This document shows, piece after piece, positions 10,633 through 23,749 of a stretch of 58,461 bases of DNA. Source of the DNA: Nocardioides sp. (GTDB lineage Bacteria > Actinomycetota > Actinomycetes > Propionibacteriales > Nocardioidaceae). The DNA is taken from positions 1 to 58,461 of the forward strand of contig NZ_JASBRN010000069.1 in NCBI RefSeq assembly GCF_030149505.1. The letters run 5' to 3'. Under the pieces are notes generated by a model that saw only the letters and a list, made by a program, of their open reading frames with translations, made no database searches and was not told where the DNA came from. The position numbers were made by a program, and so were the translations under genes. How positions within the stretch are numbered: position 1 is the stretch's first letter; every line of letters starts with the position of its first letter.

Positions 10633-11238
10633 ATGACCAAGGTCGCGATCGTCTACTACTCCAGCTACGGCAGCACCCACGCCATGGCCCAGCGCCTCGC
10701 GGAGACCGCCGAGAAGCGGGGCGCCGAGGTGCGCCTGCGGCACGTGAAGGAGACCGCCCCGGCCGAGGCGTACGGCGCCCAGGAGGCCTGGAAGGCCCAC
10801 GTCGACGCGATGGCCGACGAGCCCGTCGCGGCGCCCGAGGACCTCGAGTGGGCCGACGTCGTGGTGATGGGCTCGCCCACCCGCTACGGCCACGTGACCA
10901 GCCAGATGCAGGGCTTCATCGACACCCTCGGCCCGCTGTGGTCCGAGGGCAAGCTGGCTGACAAGGTCTACACCGCCTTCACCTCCTCCCAGACCAAGCA
11001 CGGTGGGCAGGAGACGACGCTGCAGGCCTTCCACACCACCTTCGCGCACCTCGGCGGCATCATCGTGCCGCCCGGCTACACCGACCCGGTGAAGTTCACC
11101 GACGGCAACCCGTACGGCGTCGGCAAGGTCACCGGCGCCGGCGGCGACCTGGACGACGACGACCACGCGGTGCTCGACCACCTGGTCACCCGCGCGATCC
11201 GCATCGCCGAGCGGCTGAACGGCTCCGCCGCGGCCTGA
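10633..11238 (+). CDS. wrbA: NAD(P)H:quinone oxidoreductase, WrbA family flavodoxin
   Basis: 201 residues, normal WrbA length. The flavodoxin FMN phosphate loop [12 protein letters not shown] is at the N terminus, with [19 protein letters not shown] and [13 protein letters not shown] at the two further FMN-contacting segments. WrbA reduces quinones by two electrons and limits redox cycling. The start follows GGGAGG at 10615-10620, but a run of nine C separates the two and leaves an unusually wide gap of 12 bases. Divergent from gatC and single-gene, converging on ligA. Confidence 0.92.
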   Translation: MTKVAIVYYSSYGSTHAMAQRLAETAEKRGAEVRLRHVKETAPAEAYGAQEAWKAHVDAMADEPVAAPEDLEWADVVVMGSPTRYGHVTSQMQGFIDTLGPLWSEGKLADKVYTAFTSSQTKHGGQETTLQAFHTTFAHLGGIIVPPGYTDPVKFTDGNPYGVGKVTGAGGDLDDDDHAVLDHLVTRAIRIAERLNGSAAA

Positions 11239-11251
11239 CCCGCTCGACCTG

Positions 11252-11288
11252 CGCAGGGGCCGGTCCCGTCACGGGGCCGGCCCCTGCG
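11252..11288. terminator. Bidirectional terminator between wrbA and ligA
   Basis: A 17-base-pair stem with one G-T pair and a TCA loop (arms 11252-11268 and 11272-11288). It begins 13 bases after the wrbA stop and abuts the ligA stop at 11289. Being symmetric, it can serve both converging transcripts. Confidence 0.8.
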
Positions 11289-14130
<2,842 letters not shown>

Positions 14131-14230
14131 GGCCCCATCCGGGAAGCCCACGACCCGCCTGTCGGCGGGCCCCGCTAGACATTTCACCCGGGGCGGGAAT
14201 GGCCGCGCGGCGTACGACTGTTGGGCTCCG

Positions 14231-14255
14231 ATGGAACGGAACCGTTTCGTTTCAT
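14231..14255. promoter_or_regulatory. TetR operator candidate
   Basis: An imperfect 25-base palindrome (ATGGAACGGAAC, central C, GTTTCGTTTCAT; 10 of 12 positions symmetric) lies 17 bases before the tetR GTG. It is where an autoregulating TetR repressor of this efflux operon would bind. Confidence 0.6.
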
Positions 14256-14272
14256 CGACAGAGGGAGGGTGC

Positions 14273-14893
14273 GTGTCCGAGACCGTCGCGCGCCCCCGCG
14301 TCGAGGGCGACCGGGAGGCCGAGATCCTCGAGGCGACCCTCGACGTGCTGGTCGAGGTCGGCTACGACCGGCTGACCCTCGACGCCGTCGCCTCCCGGGC
14401 CAAGGCCTCGAAGGCCACGCTCTACCGCCGCTGGAACGGCAAGGCCGCCCTCGTGGTCGACGCCCTGGTCCACGACAAGGGGCCGGCCCCGGAGCCGCCG
14501 GACACCGGCAGCCTGCGCGAGGACCTGCGCGAGGCCTACTGCGGGCTCGGCGGCATGGCCACCCCGCGCCAGGCCGCGCTCTTCGGCAGCATCCTCACCG
14601 CCACCACGACCGACCCGGAGTTCGCCGAGGTGTTCCGGCGCGAGGTGGTCGGACCCCGGCTGGCCGTGAGCCGGCTGATCTGGGAGCGCGCCGTCACCCG
14701 CGGCGAGGTCTCCCCCGACGCCGACCTCGAGGTCCTCGAGCCGGCCCTCGCGGGCATCCTCATGCACCGCGTCCACCTCCTCGGCGAGCTCCCCACCCCG
14801 GAGCTCGTCACGCGCGTCATCGACGCGGTCCTGCTGCCCGCCGCGACCCGCCCGGGCAGTCCACGTCAGCACCAGAAGGATCCTCATGACTGA
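14273..14893 (+). CDS. TetR/AcrR family transcriptional regulator
   Basis: 206 residues. The N-terminal helix-turn-helix (residues about 15-60: EAEILEATLDVLVEVGYDRL...ASKATLYRRWNGK) is classic TetR, with the recognition helix in KATLYRRW. The C-terminal ligand domain resembles the TetR_C_11 type common next to DHA2 pumps. The GTG start at 14273 has GAGGGAGGG four bases upstream; the ATG at 14231 lies inside the operator palindrome and is rejected. The stop codon lies inside the following efflux gene, so the two are co-transcribed and the regulator presumably represses both. Confidence 0.9.
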   Translation: MSETVARPRVEGDREAEILEATLDVLVEVGYDRLTLDAVASRAKASKATLYRRWNGKAALVVDALVHDKGPAPEPPDTGSLREDLREAYCGLGGMATPRQAALFGSILTATTTDPEFAEVFRREVVGPRLAVSRLIWERAVTRGEVSPDADLEVLEPALAGILMHRVHLLGELPTPELVTRVIDAVLLPAATRPGSPRQHQKDPHD

Positions 14894-16520
14894 CACCACC
14901 GACGCCCCGGCGCAGCCCGCACGCGCCGGGCACAGCCGCCTCGGTTGGGCCCTCGTGGTCATCTCCGTGGCGCAGCTGATGGTCGTGCTGGACGGCACGA
15001 TCACCAACATCGCGCTGCCCTATATCGGTGCCGACCTGGCCATCGAGCCCGCCAACCTGTCGTGGCTGGTCACGGGCTACGCCCTCGCCTTCGGCGGCCT
15101 GCTGCTGCTGGGTGGGCGTCTCGGTGACCTCTACGGCCGCCGCCGCGTCTTCATGGTCGGCCTGCTCGTCTTCGCCCTGGCCTCGCTGCTCGGCGGCGTG
15201 GCCCAGAACGAGGCGATGCTGCTGGCCTCGCGCGGGCTCCAGGGCCTCGGCGCCGCGCTCGCCTCCCCCGCGGCCCTCGCCCTGATCACCACGACCTTCC
15301 CGGCCGGCCCGCAGCGCAACCGCGCCTTCGCGGTCTACGCCGCCATGTCGGGCGCCGGGGCCGCGGTCGGCCTCATCCTGGGCGGCTGGCTGACCGGCCA
15401 CGCCGACCTGTTCGGCCTGGGCATCGACGGCTGGCGCTACACGTTCCTCATCAACGTCCCGATCGGCGTGGCCGCGGCCGTGGCCGCCCCGTTCTTCCTG
15501 CCCGAGTCGGAGAAGCACTCCGGCTGGCTCGACGTCCCCGGCGCCATCACCGGCACCCTCGGCCTGCTCGGCGTGGTCTACGGCCTCACGCGCGCCGGCG
15601 AGGAGGCGCACGGCTGGGGCGACACCTGGACCATCGCCAGCCTCGTCGCCGGCGTCGCGCTGCTCGTCGTCTTCATGGTGATCGAATCGCGCGTGGAGCA
15701 CCCGCTCCTGCCGATGCGGATCTTCCGCAACCGCACCCGGGCCTCGAGCTTCGTCGCGATGATGATCGCGCCGGCCGCGATGTTCGCGATGTTCTACTTC
15801 CTCTCGCTCACCATCCAGCAGGTCATCGGCTACTCCCCGCTCCAGGCGGGCTTCGCCTTCCTGCCGTTCTCGGTCGGCATCGTCATCGGCGCCGGGCTCT
15901 CCTCGAACCTCGTCGCCCGCGTCGACCCGCGTTTCCTGGCCGGCACCGGCACGCTGGTCGCCGCGTTCTCGCTGTTCATGTTCAGCCTCATCGACATCGA
16001 CACCTCGGCGGGCAACGTCGTCTCCCAGCTGGCCCAGGACTCCACCGCCGGCGAGGGCTACAACTACTTCGCCCACATCCTGCCGTGGATCTTCACCATG
16101 TCGATCGGCATGGGCCTGACCTTCGTGCCGCTGACCCTCACCGCCGTGCACCACCTGCGCAACGAGGACTCCGGCATCGGCTCGGGCGTGCTCAACACCA
16201 TGCAGCAGGTCGGTGGCGCGCTGGGCCTGGCGACCCTGTCGACGGTCGCCCTCAGCGTGGTCAACGACCGGGCCGCGACCATCACCCCGCAGCTGGCCGA
16301 GGCCGCCGGTGCCGCCGGCATCGACGTCGCCAGCGAGCAGGGGCAGGGCTTCCTGCAGGCCGCGGTCTTCCAGGCCACCTTCTCCGAGGGCGCCACCGAC
16401 GCCTTCCGGATCGGGGCGTTCATGATGCTCACCGCCTCCCTGGTCATCTGGACGCAGCTGCGGGTCAAGCACACCGAGTTGGCCACCGACGGCCCCGAGG
16501 GTGCCGCGGTCCACGTCTGA
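14886..16520 (+). CDS. DHA2-family MFS drug exporter (14 TM)
   Basis: 544 residues with about 14 membrane segments and the DHA2/EmrB motifs: QLMVVLDGTITNIALPYI in TM1 (motif D1), GGRLGDLYGRRRVF after TM2 (motif A) and GAGAAVGLILGG in TM5 (motif C, antiporter signature). It expels lipophilic compounds using the proton gradient. The ATG at 14886 overlaps the TetR stop by eight bases and has AAGGA upstream. Controlled by the adjacent TetR by context; the actual substrate is unknown. Confidence 0.92.
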   Translation: MTDTTDAPAQPARAGHSRLGWALVVISVAQLMVVLDGTITNIALPYIGADLAIEPANLSWLVTGYALAFGGLLLLGGRLGDLYGRRRVFMVGLLVFALASLLGGVAQNEAMLLASRGLQGLGAALASPAALALITTTFPAGPQRNRAFAVYAAMSGAGAAVGLILGGWLTGHADLFGLGIDGWRYTFLINVPIGVAAAVAAPFFLPESEKHSGWLDVPGAITGTLGLLGVVYGLTRAGEEAHGWGDTWTIASLVAGVALLVVFMVIESRVEHPLLPMRIFRNRTRASSFVAMMIAPAAMFAMFYFLSLTIQQVIGYSPLQAGFAFLPFSVGIVIGAGLSSNLVARVDPRFLAGTGTLVAAFSLFMFSLIDIDTSAGNVVSQLAQDSTAGEGYNYFAHILPWIFTMSIGMGLTFVPLTLTAVHHLRNEDSGIGSGVLNTMQQVGGALGLATLSTVALSVVNDRAATITPQLAEAAGAAGIDVASEQGQGFLQAAVFQATFSEGATDAFRIGAFMMLTASLVIWTQLRVKHTELATDGPEGAAVHV

Positions 16521-16530
16521 CCGTCCTCCA

Positions 16531-16574
16531 CGCCGAGCCGGCGCATCCTTCCGGAAGGATGCGCCGGCTCGGCG
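16531..16574. terminator. 44-bp perfect palindrome, bidirectional terminator
   Basis: The 22 bases from 16531 are exactly complementary to the following 22, with TTCCGGAA at the centre. It lies between the stop codons of two converging genes (16520 and 16584). Degenerate copies occur in tandem at 51429-51579, so it belongs to a repeat family. Confidence 0.8.
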
Positions 16575-16583
16575 TGCCGGTGA

Positions 16584-17573
16584 TCAGGTGAGGCCGGCCG
16601 CGACCTGGCGGGACAGCGTGGTGGCGCGACGGGCCCAGGCCTCGGACGCACCGGCGAGCCCGCAGGTGGGTGCGACGACCAGCGAGCCGACGGTCGGGTC
16701 CAGCCCGAGCATGTCCAGCCACCGCTGCACCCGCTCCACGACCCGGGTGTCGGTGAGCCCGCCCGCCGGCTCCGTGCTGGGTACGACGCCGAGCGCGACG
16801 GTCGTGCCGGCCTCGAGCGCCTCGGCGACCGTGTCGTGGTCACCCGCCGAGAGCATGGAGAGGTCGAGGACCAGCCCGACCGCGCCCGCGCCGCGGACGA
16901 GGTCCCAGGGCACGCCCGGGGCGCAGGAGTGCACCCACGGCTCGGCCCCCTCCTCGGCGATCGCGGAGAGCACCACCCCGAGCAGCGCCGAGGCCTCGGG
17001 CGGGTGCACCGCCCGGTGTCTCCCGAACCCGGACGCCGTCGGCACCTGCGCCGCGAGCACCGCCCCGAGGGCCGGCTCGTCGACCTGCACGACCAGCGAC
17101 GTGGCCCCGGGGACCCGTCGGCGCAGGTCGCGCACGTGCGCGCGCACCCCCTCCGCCAGCGACTCCGCCAGGTCGCGGCGCGCACCGTGGTCGGACAGCA
17201 CCCGGTCCCCCCGCGGCTTCTCGACGGTGGCAGCGAGCGTCCACGGCCCGGCGACCTGGGTCTTGAACGGCCCCTCCCACCCTTGGGCCTGCTCCTCGAC
17301 GGCATCGAGGTCCTGGGCCAGCAGGCTGCGCGTGCGCCGATGGTCCACCCCAGGAGCCCCGTCACCCACGAGCCGCCACCCGGCGGGCTGCAGGTCCACG
17401 GTCAGGCCCTCGAGCAGCGCCAGCGCGCGCCCGGTCATGGTCGCGGTCGCGCCGCGCCCCGGCAGCTCGGGCACGTGGGGCACGTCGAGCTCGCCGAGCA
17501 CCACGTGCACCGCCTCGGCGTAGGCGGCCGCGTCCTCACCCGGCCAGGAGCCGACACCGGTCGAGCGGGTCAT
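16584..17573 (-). CDS. Core-MetE-like methionine synthase (cobalamin-independent)
   Basis: 329-residue protein corresponding to the C-terminal catalytic barrel of MetE, without the N-terminal barrel. It opens with GVGSWPG. The zinc ligands expected of MetE are present as HxC in PWVHSCAPG and a late Cys in [10 protein letters not shown], with the substrate-binding Asp-Glu in VVQVDEPAL. Stand-alone MetE cores next to mnmA and ligA are common in Actinobacteria and may use a methyl donor other than folate; that function is not established here. The ATG at 17573 overlaps the mnmA stop (ATGA). Confidence 0.8.
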   Translation of the reverse strand: MTRSTGVGSWPGEDAAAYAEAVHVVLGELDVPHVPELPGRGATATMTGRALALLEGLTVDLQPAGWRLVGDGAPGVDHRRTRSLLAQDLDAVEEQAQGWEGPFKTQVAGPWTLAATVEKPRGDRVLSDHGARRDLAESLAEGVRAHVRDLRRRVPGATSLVVQVDEPALGAVLAAQVPTASGFGRHRAVHPPEASALLGVVLSAIAEEGAEPWVHSCAPGVPWDLVRGAGAVGLVLDLSMLSAGDHDTVAEALEAGTTVALGVVPSTEPAGGLTDTRVVERVQRWLDMLGLDPTVGSLVVAPTCGLAGASEAWARRATTLSRQVAAGLT

Positions 17574-18691
17574 GCGGACGCTCCGGCCGGGGAGCGGTGC
17601 GTGGCGGAGATGGTGGCCGACCCGACGACCCGGCTGCCGTCGTACACGACGACGGCCTGGCCGGGGGCGATGCCTTCGGCGGGGTCGAGCAGCCGCACCG
17701 AGACCCGCTGGTCGGCGCCGTGCCCGCTCACCTCGACCTCGGCGCGGTGCTCGGCGCCGTGGGCGCGCAGCTGCACCGTCCCCTGGAGCGAGGTCGGCTC
17801 GGTGCCGCACCAGCGCGGGCGGATGCCCTCGAGGCCGTGGACGGCCAGCCGCTCGCGCGGGCCGACCCGCACGGTGCCGGCGACCGGCTCGATGTCGAGC
17901 ACGAAGCGCGGCCTCCCGTCCTGCGCCGGGGTGCCGATCCGCAGGCCCTTGCGCTGGCCGATCGTGTAGCCGTACGTGCCCTCGTGGCGCCCCAGCTCCT
18001 CGCCGGTCTCGTCGTCGACGATGGCGCCGCCGTGGTTGGGGGCGCGGTCGCCCAGCTTCTCGCGCAGCCAGCCGGCGTTGTCGCCGTCGGCGACGAAGCA
18101 GATGTCGTGGCTGTCCGGCTTGTCGGCGACCAGCAGCCCGCGGGCGGCCGCCTCCTCGCGCACCCGGGTCTTGGGGGTGTCGCCGAGCGGGAAGAGCGAG
18201 TGCCGCAGCTGGTGCTGGTCCAGGACACCGAGCACGTAGGACTGGTCCTTGCCGGCGTCGACGGAGCGGTGCAGCTCCACCAGCCCGTCGGCACCCTCGC
18301 GCAGCACCGCGTAGTGCCCGGTGACCACCGCGTCGAAGCCCAGGGCCAGGGCTCGGTCCAGCACCGCGGCGAACTTGATCTTCTCGTTGCACCGCAGGCA
18401 GGGGTTGGGGGTGCGCCCGGCGGCGTACTCGTCCATGAAGTCCTCGACCACGTCGGCGTGGAACCGCTCGGAGAGGTCCCAGACGTAGAACGGGATGCCG
18501 ATGACGTCGGCGGCGCGGCGCGCGTCGTTGCTGTCCTCGATGGTGCAGCAGCCGCGGGCCCCGGAGCGGTAGGAGGCGGGGTTGCGCGACAGCGCGAGGT
18601 GCACCCCCGTCACGTCGTGGCCGGCGTCGTGGGCGCGCGCGGCCGCCACGGCGGAGTCGACCCCGCCGGACATCGCCGCGAGCACCTTCAC
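17570..18691 (-). CDS. mnmA: tRNA 2-thiouridine synthase MnmA
   Basis: 373 residues, complete. It has the ATP PP-loop [10 protein letters not shown] at residues 8-17, catalytic Cys101 in [13 protein letters not shown] and the second redox Cys198 in DSHDICFV. C-terminal beta domains bind tRNA. It places sulfur on U34 of Lys, Glu and Gln tRNAs. Sulfur comes from a cysteine desulfurase, and one is encoded directly upstream (stop eight bases before this GTG start). The two are evidently one transcription unit. Confidence 0.96.
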   Translation of the reverse strand: MKVLAAMSGGVDSAVAAARAHDAGHDVTGVHLALSRNPASYRSGARGCCTIEDSNDARRAADVIGIPFYVWDLSERFHADVVEDFMDEYAAGRTPNPCLRCNEKIKFAAVLDRALALGFDAVVTGHYAVLREGADGLVELHRSVDAGKDQSYVLGVLDQHQLRHSLFPLGDTPKTRVREEAAARGLLVADKPDSHDICFVADGDNAGWLREKLGDRAPNHGGAIVDDETGEELGRHEGTYGYTIGQRKGLRIGTPAQDGRPRFVLDIEPVAGTVRVGPRERLAVHGLEGIRPRWCGTEPTSLQGTVQLRAHGAEHRAEVEVSGHGADQRVSVRLLDPAEGIAPGQAVVVYDGSRVVGSATISATHRSPAGASA

Positions 18692-18698
18692 AGGACCC

Positions 18699-19880
18699 TC
18701 ACAGCCGGGCCGCCCGGGCCCGCTCGACGGCCGGGCCGATCGCGTCGAGGACCGCGTCGACGTCGGCCTCGCTGGAGGGCCGGCCGAGGGTGAAGCGGAG
18801 CGAGCTGCGGGCCGCGTCGTCGTCGCGCCCCATCGCCAGCAGCACGTGCGAGGCCTGGGGCACGCCGGCGGAGCAGGCCGAGCCGGTGGAGCACTCGATG
18901 CCGCGGGCGTCGAGCAGCATCAGCAGCGAGTCGCCCTCGCAGCCGGGGAAGGAGACGTGGACGTTGCCGGGCAGGCGGCGGGTGTCCCACTCGGGGGCGT
19001 CGGGGCCGTTGAGCACCACGTCGGGCACGACCCGGCGCAGGCCCTCGACCAGCCGCGCGCGCAGGGCGGCGAGATGGGCGGCGTGCTGCTCGCGGCGCAC
19101 GACGGCGAGCTCGAGCGCCACCGCGAACCCGACCACCGCCGGGGTGTCGAGGGTCCCCGAGCGCACGTCGCGCTCCTGGCCGCCCCCGTGCAGCAGGGGC
19201 GCCAGCTCGAGGTCGCGCCGGACCACCAGCGCACCCACGCCGTGGGGGCCGCCGACCTTGTGCGCCGAGACGCTCATCGCCTCGACGCCGGAGGCAGCGA
19301 AGTCGACCGGGAGGACGCCGACGGCCTGGACGGCGTCCGTGTGCACGGGGACCCCGTGCTCGCGCGCGGCCGCGACGACCTCGGGCAGCGGCTGCACGGT
19401 GCCGACCTCGTTGTTGGCCCACATGACCGAGATCAGGCCGACCTCGTCGGGCTCGGCGAGCGCCCGGGCCACGGCGTCGAGGTCGAGAGCCCCCTCGGCG
19501 TCGACCGGCAGGTGCTCTACGACGAAGTCCTGTGCCGTGGCCAGCCACTCCAGCGGGTCGAGCACGGCGTGGTGCTCGACCGCGGTGGTGAGCAGCCGGC
19601 GCCGGCGGGCGTCCTGGCCGCGACGAGCCCAGGCGAGCCCCTTGAGCGCGAGGTTGTCTGCCTCGGTGCCGCCGGAGGTGAACACGACCTCCCCGGGGCG
19701 GCAGCCCAGGGCCGCGGCGACCCGCTCGCGCGACTCCTCCACGGCGCGCCGGGCGGCGCGGCCCGAGGCGTGCAGCGAGGAAGGGTTGGCGGCCCGGCCG
19801 AGCTGCTCGACCATCGCCTCGACGGCCTCCGGCACCATCGGCGTCGTGGCGGCGTGGTCGAGGTAGACGGGCGGGGTCAT
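18699..19880 (-). CDS. Cysteine desulfurase (IscS/NifS type)
   Basis: 393-residue PLP enzyme: [10 protein letters not shown] at the N terminus, PLP-binding region [13 protein letters not shown], His in VEHHAV, Schiff-base Lys208 in [12 protein letters not shown] and catalytic Cys336 in STGSACSAG. It converts cysteine to alanine plus persulfide sulfur. Because it sits directly before mnmA, its main client is probably tRNA thiolation, with Fe-S assembly also possible. A TACGCT box (minus strand, 19891-19896) suggests a leader of only about four bases before the ATG. Confidence 0.93.
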   Translation of the reverse strand: MTPPVYLDHAATTPMVPEAVEAMVEQLGRAANPSSLHASGRAARRAVEESRERVAAALGCRPGEVVFTSGGTEADNLALKGLAWARRGQDARRRRLLTTAVEHHAVLDPLEWLATAQDFVVEHLPVDAEGALDLDAVARALAEPDEVGLISVMWANNEVGTVQPLPEVVAAAREHGVPVHTDAVQAVGVLPVDFAASGVEAMSVSAHKVGGPHGVGALVVRRDLELAPLLHGGGQERDVRSGTLDTPAVVGFAVALELAVVRREQHAAHLAALRARLVEGLRRVVPDVVLNGPDAPEWDTRRLPGNVHVSFPGCEGDSLLMLLDARGIECSTGSACSAGVPQASHVLLAMGRDDDAARSSLRFTLGRPSSEADVDAVLDAIGPAVERARAARL

Positions 19881-19935
19881 GACGTCGCCCAGCGTACGGC
19901 GCCGGGTCCCCATCCCGGGTCCGGACCCTGTCCGG

Positions 19936-20952
19936 TCACGGGGCGGGCGGGTCGTCGGCGGCGCGGGCCACCTCGACGAGCAGGGCGAGGTGGTCGGTGC
20001 CCTCGACCCGCAGCGGCCTCGAGGACGTGCCCACCCACCCCGGCCCGGTGAGCACGTGGTCGATCTGCACCAGCGGCGGCAGCGGCAGGCTCTCGAAGAG
20101 GCCGTTGCTGGGCCAGGTCGGCTGCCACCCGCCGTTGGCCTCCTCCGTGGCGTCGCGCCAGCCGCCGTCGACCAGGGCCTGCACGGGAGCGTGGTCGAGG
20201 GTGGCGTTGAGGTCGCCGGCGACCAGGTCGACGTCGAGCTCCCGGGCCGCGGCCAGCACCACCGCGTGGTCGCGCCGCCAGGCTCCGACGTCGGTCGGGG
20301 CGGCGGGGTGCACCGCGAGCAGGCGCACGGGGTCACCGCCGTCGGGGTCGGCCACGTCGACCGCCCACGACTGCATGTCGGTGGCCACGCGCAACGGCTC
20401 CCCCAGCGGCGTGCGGGAGAGCACCATGGTGCCGTCGGTGCGGCCCTCGGGGACCGCCTCGCCGATCCGGTGGGGGTAGGCCTCGGCGAGCCCGGCGCGG
20501 TCCAGGGTCGCCAGCGCGTCCAGGGTCACCTCCTGGAGCACCAGGACGTCGACGTCCTCGGCCACGGCCGTGCGCAGGACGGTGAGCCCGTCGCCCTGCC
20601 CGGCCAGCAGGTTGCTGGTCAGCACCGACCAGGTGCGGCCCTCGGTGGCCGGCCGCTCCCCGGTCACGAGCGGGGCCAGCCACCACGCGTGCAGGCCGAG
20701 CCCCACCAGCACCGCGACGGTCGCCGCCACGAGCAGCCGACCGCCGCCCGCACCGCGCGCGGGTCGGCGCAGGAGGGCCACGGCCAGGAGCACCAACGCA
20801 GCGGCGTACGACGGCAGGGCGAGGGGGGCGAAGCTGACCAGTCGCACCGCGGGGGCGGAGTCCAGGCCGAGCAGGCGGACCAGCGTCAGCGCGGCGGCGG
20901 GGAGCACCAGGAGGGCCGACGCGCCCCAGAAGAGCATCCCCCGAACGCGCAC
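19936..20952 (-). CDS. Membrane-anchored endonuclease/exonuclease/phosphatase family protein
   Basis: 338 residues: three hydrophobic N-terminal segments (residues about 5-100), then a DNase I-like EEP domain outside the membrane. Family residues are visible: TSNLLAGQGD (Asn), VLVLQEVT (metal-binding Glu), GDLNATLDHAPV (Asp-x-Asn), IDHVL and GTDHLALLVEV (Asp-His pair). Proteins of this layout in Actinobacteria are exported hydrolases of unknown substrate. The GTG start is leaderless, with TAGCCT on the minus strand at 20959-20964. Confidence 0.85.
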   Translation of the reverse strand: MRVRGMLFWGASALLVLPAAALTLVRLLGLDSAPAVRLVSFAPLALPSYAAALVLLAVALLRRPARGAGGGRLLVAATVAVLVGLGLHAWWLAPLVTGERPATEGRTWSVLTSNLLAGQGDGLTVLRTAVAEDVDVLVLQEVTLDALATLDRAGLAEAYPHRIGEAVPEGRTDGTMVLSRTPLGEPLRVATDMQSWAVDVADPDGGDPVRLLAVHPAAPTDVGAWRRDHAVVLAAARELDVDLVAGDLNATLDHAPVQALVDGGWRDATEEANGGWQPTWPSNGLFESLPLPPLVQIDHVLTGPGWVGTSSRPLRVEGTDHLALLVEVARAADDPPAP

Positions 20953-20958
20953 GGCGCC

Positions 20959-20964
20959 AGGCTA
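20959..20964 (-). promoter_or_regulatory. -10 box of the EEP-family gene (leaderless)
   Basis: TAGCCT on the minus strand, last base seven positions before the first base of the GTG start at 20952. Confidence 0.5.
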
Positions 20965-20967
20965 GCC

Positions 20968-20990
20968 AGCCGCTGGGCGCGAGAGCGGCT
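20968..20990 (-). terminator. Hairpin after proB
   Basis: AGCCGCT (20968-20974) pairs perfectly with AGCGGCT (20984-20990) across a nine-base loop, six bases past the proB stop and before the promoter of the next gene. Confidence 0.5.
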
Positions 20991-20996
20991 CGCCTG

Positions 20997-22124
20997 CTAC
21001 AGCAGGACGAGGTCGTCGCGGTGCACGACCTCGCGCTCGTACGCCGCTCCCAGCTCCTGCTTGAGCTCGGCCGTCGAGCGGCCGACCAGCGCGGGGATCT
21101 CCTCGACGTCGAAGTTGACCAGGCCGCGGCCCACCACCGCGCCGTCGGGCCCGGCGAGGTCGACGGGGTCACCGGCGACGAAGCCGCCCGTGGCGCCGGT
21201 GAGACCGGCGGCCAGCAGCGAGGCACGGCGCTCGACGACCGCGCGGACGGCGCCGGCGTCGAGGTGCAGGGTGCCGCGGGACTCGGTGGCGTGCGCGAGC
21301 CACAGCAGCCGGGTGGGCCGCCGGCGACCGGTGACGTGGAACAGCGTCCCGACCGGCTCCCCCGCCAGCGCGCCGGCGGCGTGGTCGGCGGAGGTGAGCA
21401 CGACAGGGATGCCGGCACCGGTCGCGATCCGGGCGGCCTCTACCTTGGTGACCATGCCGCCGGTGCCGACCGCGGAGCCCACCGACCCGATGGTGACCGC
21501 GGCCAGGTCGTCCTCGCCGCGGACGTCGGGGAGCAGCCGGGTGCCCTCGCGGCTCGGCGGGCCGTCGTAGAGCCCGTCGACGTCGGAGAGCAGCACCAGC
21601 AGGTCGGCGTGCACGAGGTGCGCGACCAGGGCGGCGAGGCGGTCGTTGTCGCCGAAGCGGATCTCGGAGGTGGCGACGGTGTCGTTCTCGTTGACGATCG
21701 GCAGGACGCCCAGCTCGAGGAGCGTGGCGAGGGTCTGGTGGGCGTTGCGGTAGTGCGCGCGCCGGGTGACGTCGTCCAGGGTCAGCAGCACCTGGCCGGC
21801 GATGACGCCGTGGCGGGCCAGCTCCTCGGTGTAGCGGTGCACGAGCAGCCCCTGGCCCACGGACGCCGCCGCCTGCTGGGCGGCCAGGCCGCGGGGCCGC
21901 TTGGCCAGGCCCAGCGGGGCCAGGCCCGCGGCGATCGCACCAGACGAGACCAGCACGACCTCGGTGCCGCGCTCGCGCGCGGCGGCGAGGACGTCGACGA
22001 GCGCGCGGACCCGGTCGGGGTCGATGCCGCCGGCCGGGGTCGTGAGGGAGGAGGAGCCGACCTTGACGACGACGCGGCGTGCGCCGGTCACCTCCGGCCG
22101 GGTGCCCTCCACGAGGGCGCTCAC
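20997..22124 (-). CDS. proB: Glutamate 5-kinase
   Basis: 375 residues. The amino-acid-kinase domain ([66 protein letters not shown]) is followed by a C-terminal PUA domain from about residue 285 ([24 protein letters not shown]). It phosphorylates glutamate in the first step of proline synthesis. The GTG start overlaps the obgE stop by four bases. No proA follows here: the next gene downstream is the EEP-family protein behind its own promoter. Confidence 0.96.
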   Translation of the reverse strand: MSALVEGTRPEVTGARRVVVKVGSSSLTTPAGGIDPDRVRALVDVLAAARERGTEVVLVSSGAIAAGLAPLGLAKRPRGLAAQQAAASVGQGLLVHRYTEELARHGVIAGQVLLTLDDVTRRAHYRNAHQTLATLLELGVLPIVNENDTVATSEIRFGDNDRLAALVAHLVHADLLVLLSDVDGLYDGPPSREGTRLLPDVRGEDDLAAVTIGSVGSAVGTGGMVTKVEAARIATGAGIPVVLTSADHAAGALAGEPVGTLFHVTGRRRPTRLLWLAHATESRGTLHLDAGAVRAVVERRASLLAAGLTGATGGFVAGDPVDLAGPDGAVVGRGLVNFDVEEIPALVGRSTAELKQELGAAYEREVVHRDDLVLL

Positions 22125-23704
22125 CCCCGGTCTGCCCCTGTGCCGGGGTCGTTCTCGGCCCAGTCGGGGTCGTCGGCGCTGCCGATCTCGTAGGACATCG
22201 GGCCCGCTGCGCCACCGCGACGCTCGGCGTCCAGGCGACGGGCGACGTCGGCCCGGGTCTCGTTCTCCCCGCGCTCGGGCATGGCGGCGTCGATGTCGCG
22301 ACGGCGGCGCGAGGCGTCGCGGCGCTCGTCGAAGCGCTGGTCCTCGCCGCGCCGGCCGAGCATCTCCGCACCGGCCTCGATGCCGGGCTTGAAGTCGAAG
22401 ACGACGGCGTTGTCGTCGCGGCCGATGAGGACGGTGTCGCCCTCGATCGCGCCGAGCTTGACGAGTCGGTCCTCGACCCCGAGCCGGTTGAGCCGGTCGG
22501 CGAGGAAGCCGACGGCCTCATCGTTGCTGAAGTCGGTCTGGCGCACCCACCGCTCGGGCTTGGTGCCCCGCACCCGCCAGCCGCGGTGGCCCGCCTCGAC
22601 GGGGACGTCGTCGGCCTCGGTGACCGTGAAGTCGGCGCTGCCGTCGACGCCCGGCGGACGCAGGACGATCCGCTGCGGCGCCACGACCTCCTTGGCCGTG
22701 CGGGAGGCGGCCACGATCTCGGCCATCGCGAAGGTCAGCTCCTTGAGCCCGACCCCGGACGCAGCGGAGACCGGGATGACGCGCAAGCCACGGGCCCGGA
22801 TGTCGTCGCCGGTGATGTCGGCGATGTCGCTGCCGTCGGGGACGTCGACCTTGTTGAGCGCGACCAGGCGGGGGCGGTCCTCGAGACCGCCGTACCTGCT
22901 GAGCTCGGCCTCGATGATGTCGAGGTCGTCGATCGGGTTGCGTCCCGGCTCGATCGTCGCGGTGTCGATGACGTGCACGATCGCCGCGCAGCGCTCGACG
23001 TGGCGCAGGAAGTCATGGCCCAGTCCGCGGCCCTCGCTGGCGCCCTCGATGAGCCCGGGGACGTCGGCGACCGTGAAGACGGTCTCGCCGGCGGTCACCA
23101 CGCCGAGGTTCGGGACGAGGGTGGTGAAGGGGTAGTCGGCGATCTTGGGCCGGGCCCGGGAGATCGCGGCGATCAGGCTGGACTTGCCGGCGCTCGGGAA
23201 GCCGACCAGGCCGATGTCGGCGACGACCTTGAGCTCGAGGACGATCTCGAGCTCGTCGCCCGGCTCGCCGAGCAGCGCGAAGCCGGGGGCCTTGCGCTTG
23301 GCCGAGGCCAGGGCGGCGTTGCCGAGACCACCGCGGCCGCCCTCGGCGACCACGAGCTCGGTGCCCGGGCCGACCAGGTCGGCCAGGACGTTGCCCTGGC
23401 GGTCGGCGACGACCGTGCCGTCGGGCACCGGCAGGACCAGGTCGCTGCCGTGGGCGCCGTTCTTGTGGGCGCCGGCGCCGTGGCCGCCGTGCTCGGCACG
23501 GCGCTTGGGGCTGTGGTGGTAGTCCAGCAGGGTCGTCACCCCGGGGTCGACCCGGAGGATGACCGAGCCGCCCGGACCGCCGTTGCCCCCGTCGGGGCCG
23601 CCCAGCGGCTTGAACTTCTCGCGGTGCACGGACGCCACGCCGTTGCCGCCGCGGCCGGCGCTGACGTGCAGCGTCACGCGGTCGACGAAGGTCGGCAGGG
23701 CCAT
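22121..23704 (-). CDS. obgE: Obg GTPase
   Basis: 527 residues. The glycine-rich N-terminal Obg fold (residues 1-160: [17 protein letters not shown]...[12 protein letters not shown]) is followed by the G domain with G1 [10 protein letters not shown]3 [16 protein letters not shown] and G4 LNKVD. A C-terminal OCT domain and an acidic/Arg-rich tail complete it. It acts in late 50S ribosomal subunit assembly and stress signalling. It is transcribed behind rplU and rpmA, the usual order. The ATG start at 23704 has GAGGAGC upstream. Confidence 0.97.
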   Translation of the reverse strand: MALPTFVDRVTLHVSAGRGGNGVASVHREKFKPLGGPDGGNGGPGGSVILRVDPGVTTLLDYHHSPKRRAEHGGHGAGAHKNGAHGSDLVLPVPDGTVVADRQGNVLADLVGPGTELVVAEGGRGGLGNAALASAKRKAPGFALLGEPGDELEIVLELKVVADIGLVGFPSAGKSSLIAAISRARPKIADYPFTTLVPNLGVVTAGETVFTVADVPGLIEGASEGRGLGHDFLRHVERCAAIVHVIDTATIEPGRNPIDDLDIIEAELSRYGGLEDRPRLVALNKVDVPDGSDIADITGDDIRARGLRVIPVSAASGVGLKELTFAMAEIVAASRTAKEVVAPQRIVLRPPGVDGSADFTVTEADDVPVEAGHRGWRVRGTKPERWVRQTDFSNDEAVGFLADRLNRLGVEDRLVKLGAIEGDTVLIGRDDNAVVFDFKPGIEAGAEMLGRRGEDQRFDERRDASRRRRDIDAAMPERGENETRADVARRLDAERRGGAAGPMSYEIGSADDPDWAENDPGTGADRG

Positions 23705-23749
23705 CAGGTGCTCCTCGGGTCTGTTCTGTTCTCCGGTGGGGAACGACGA

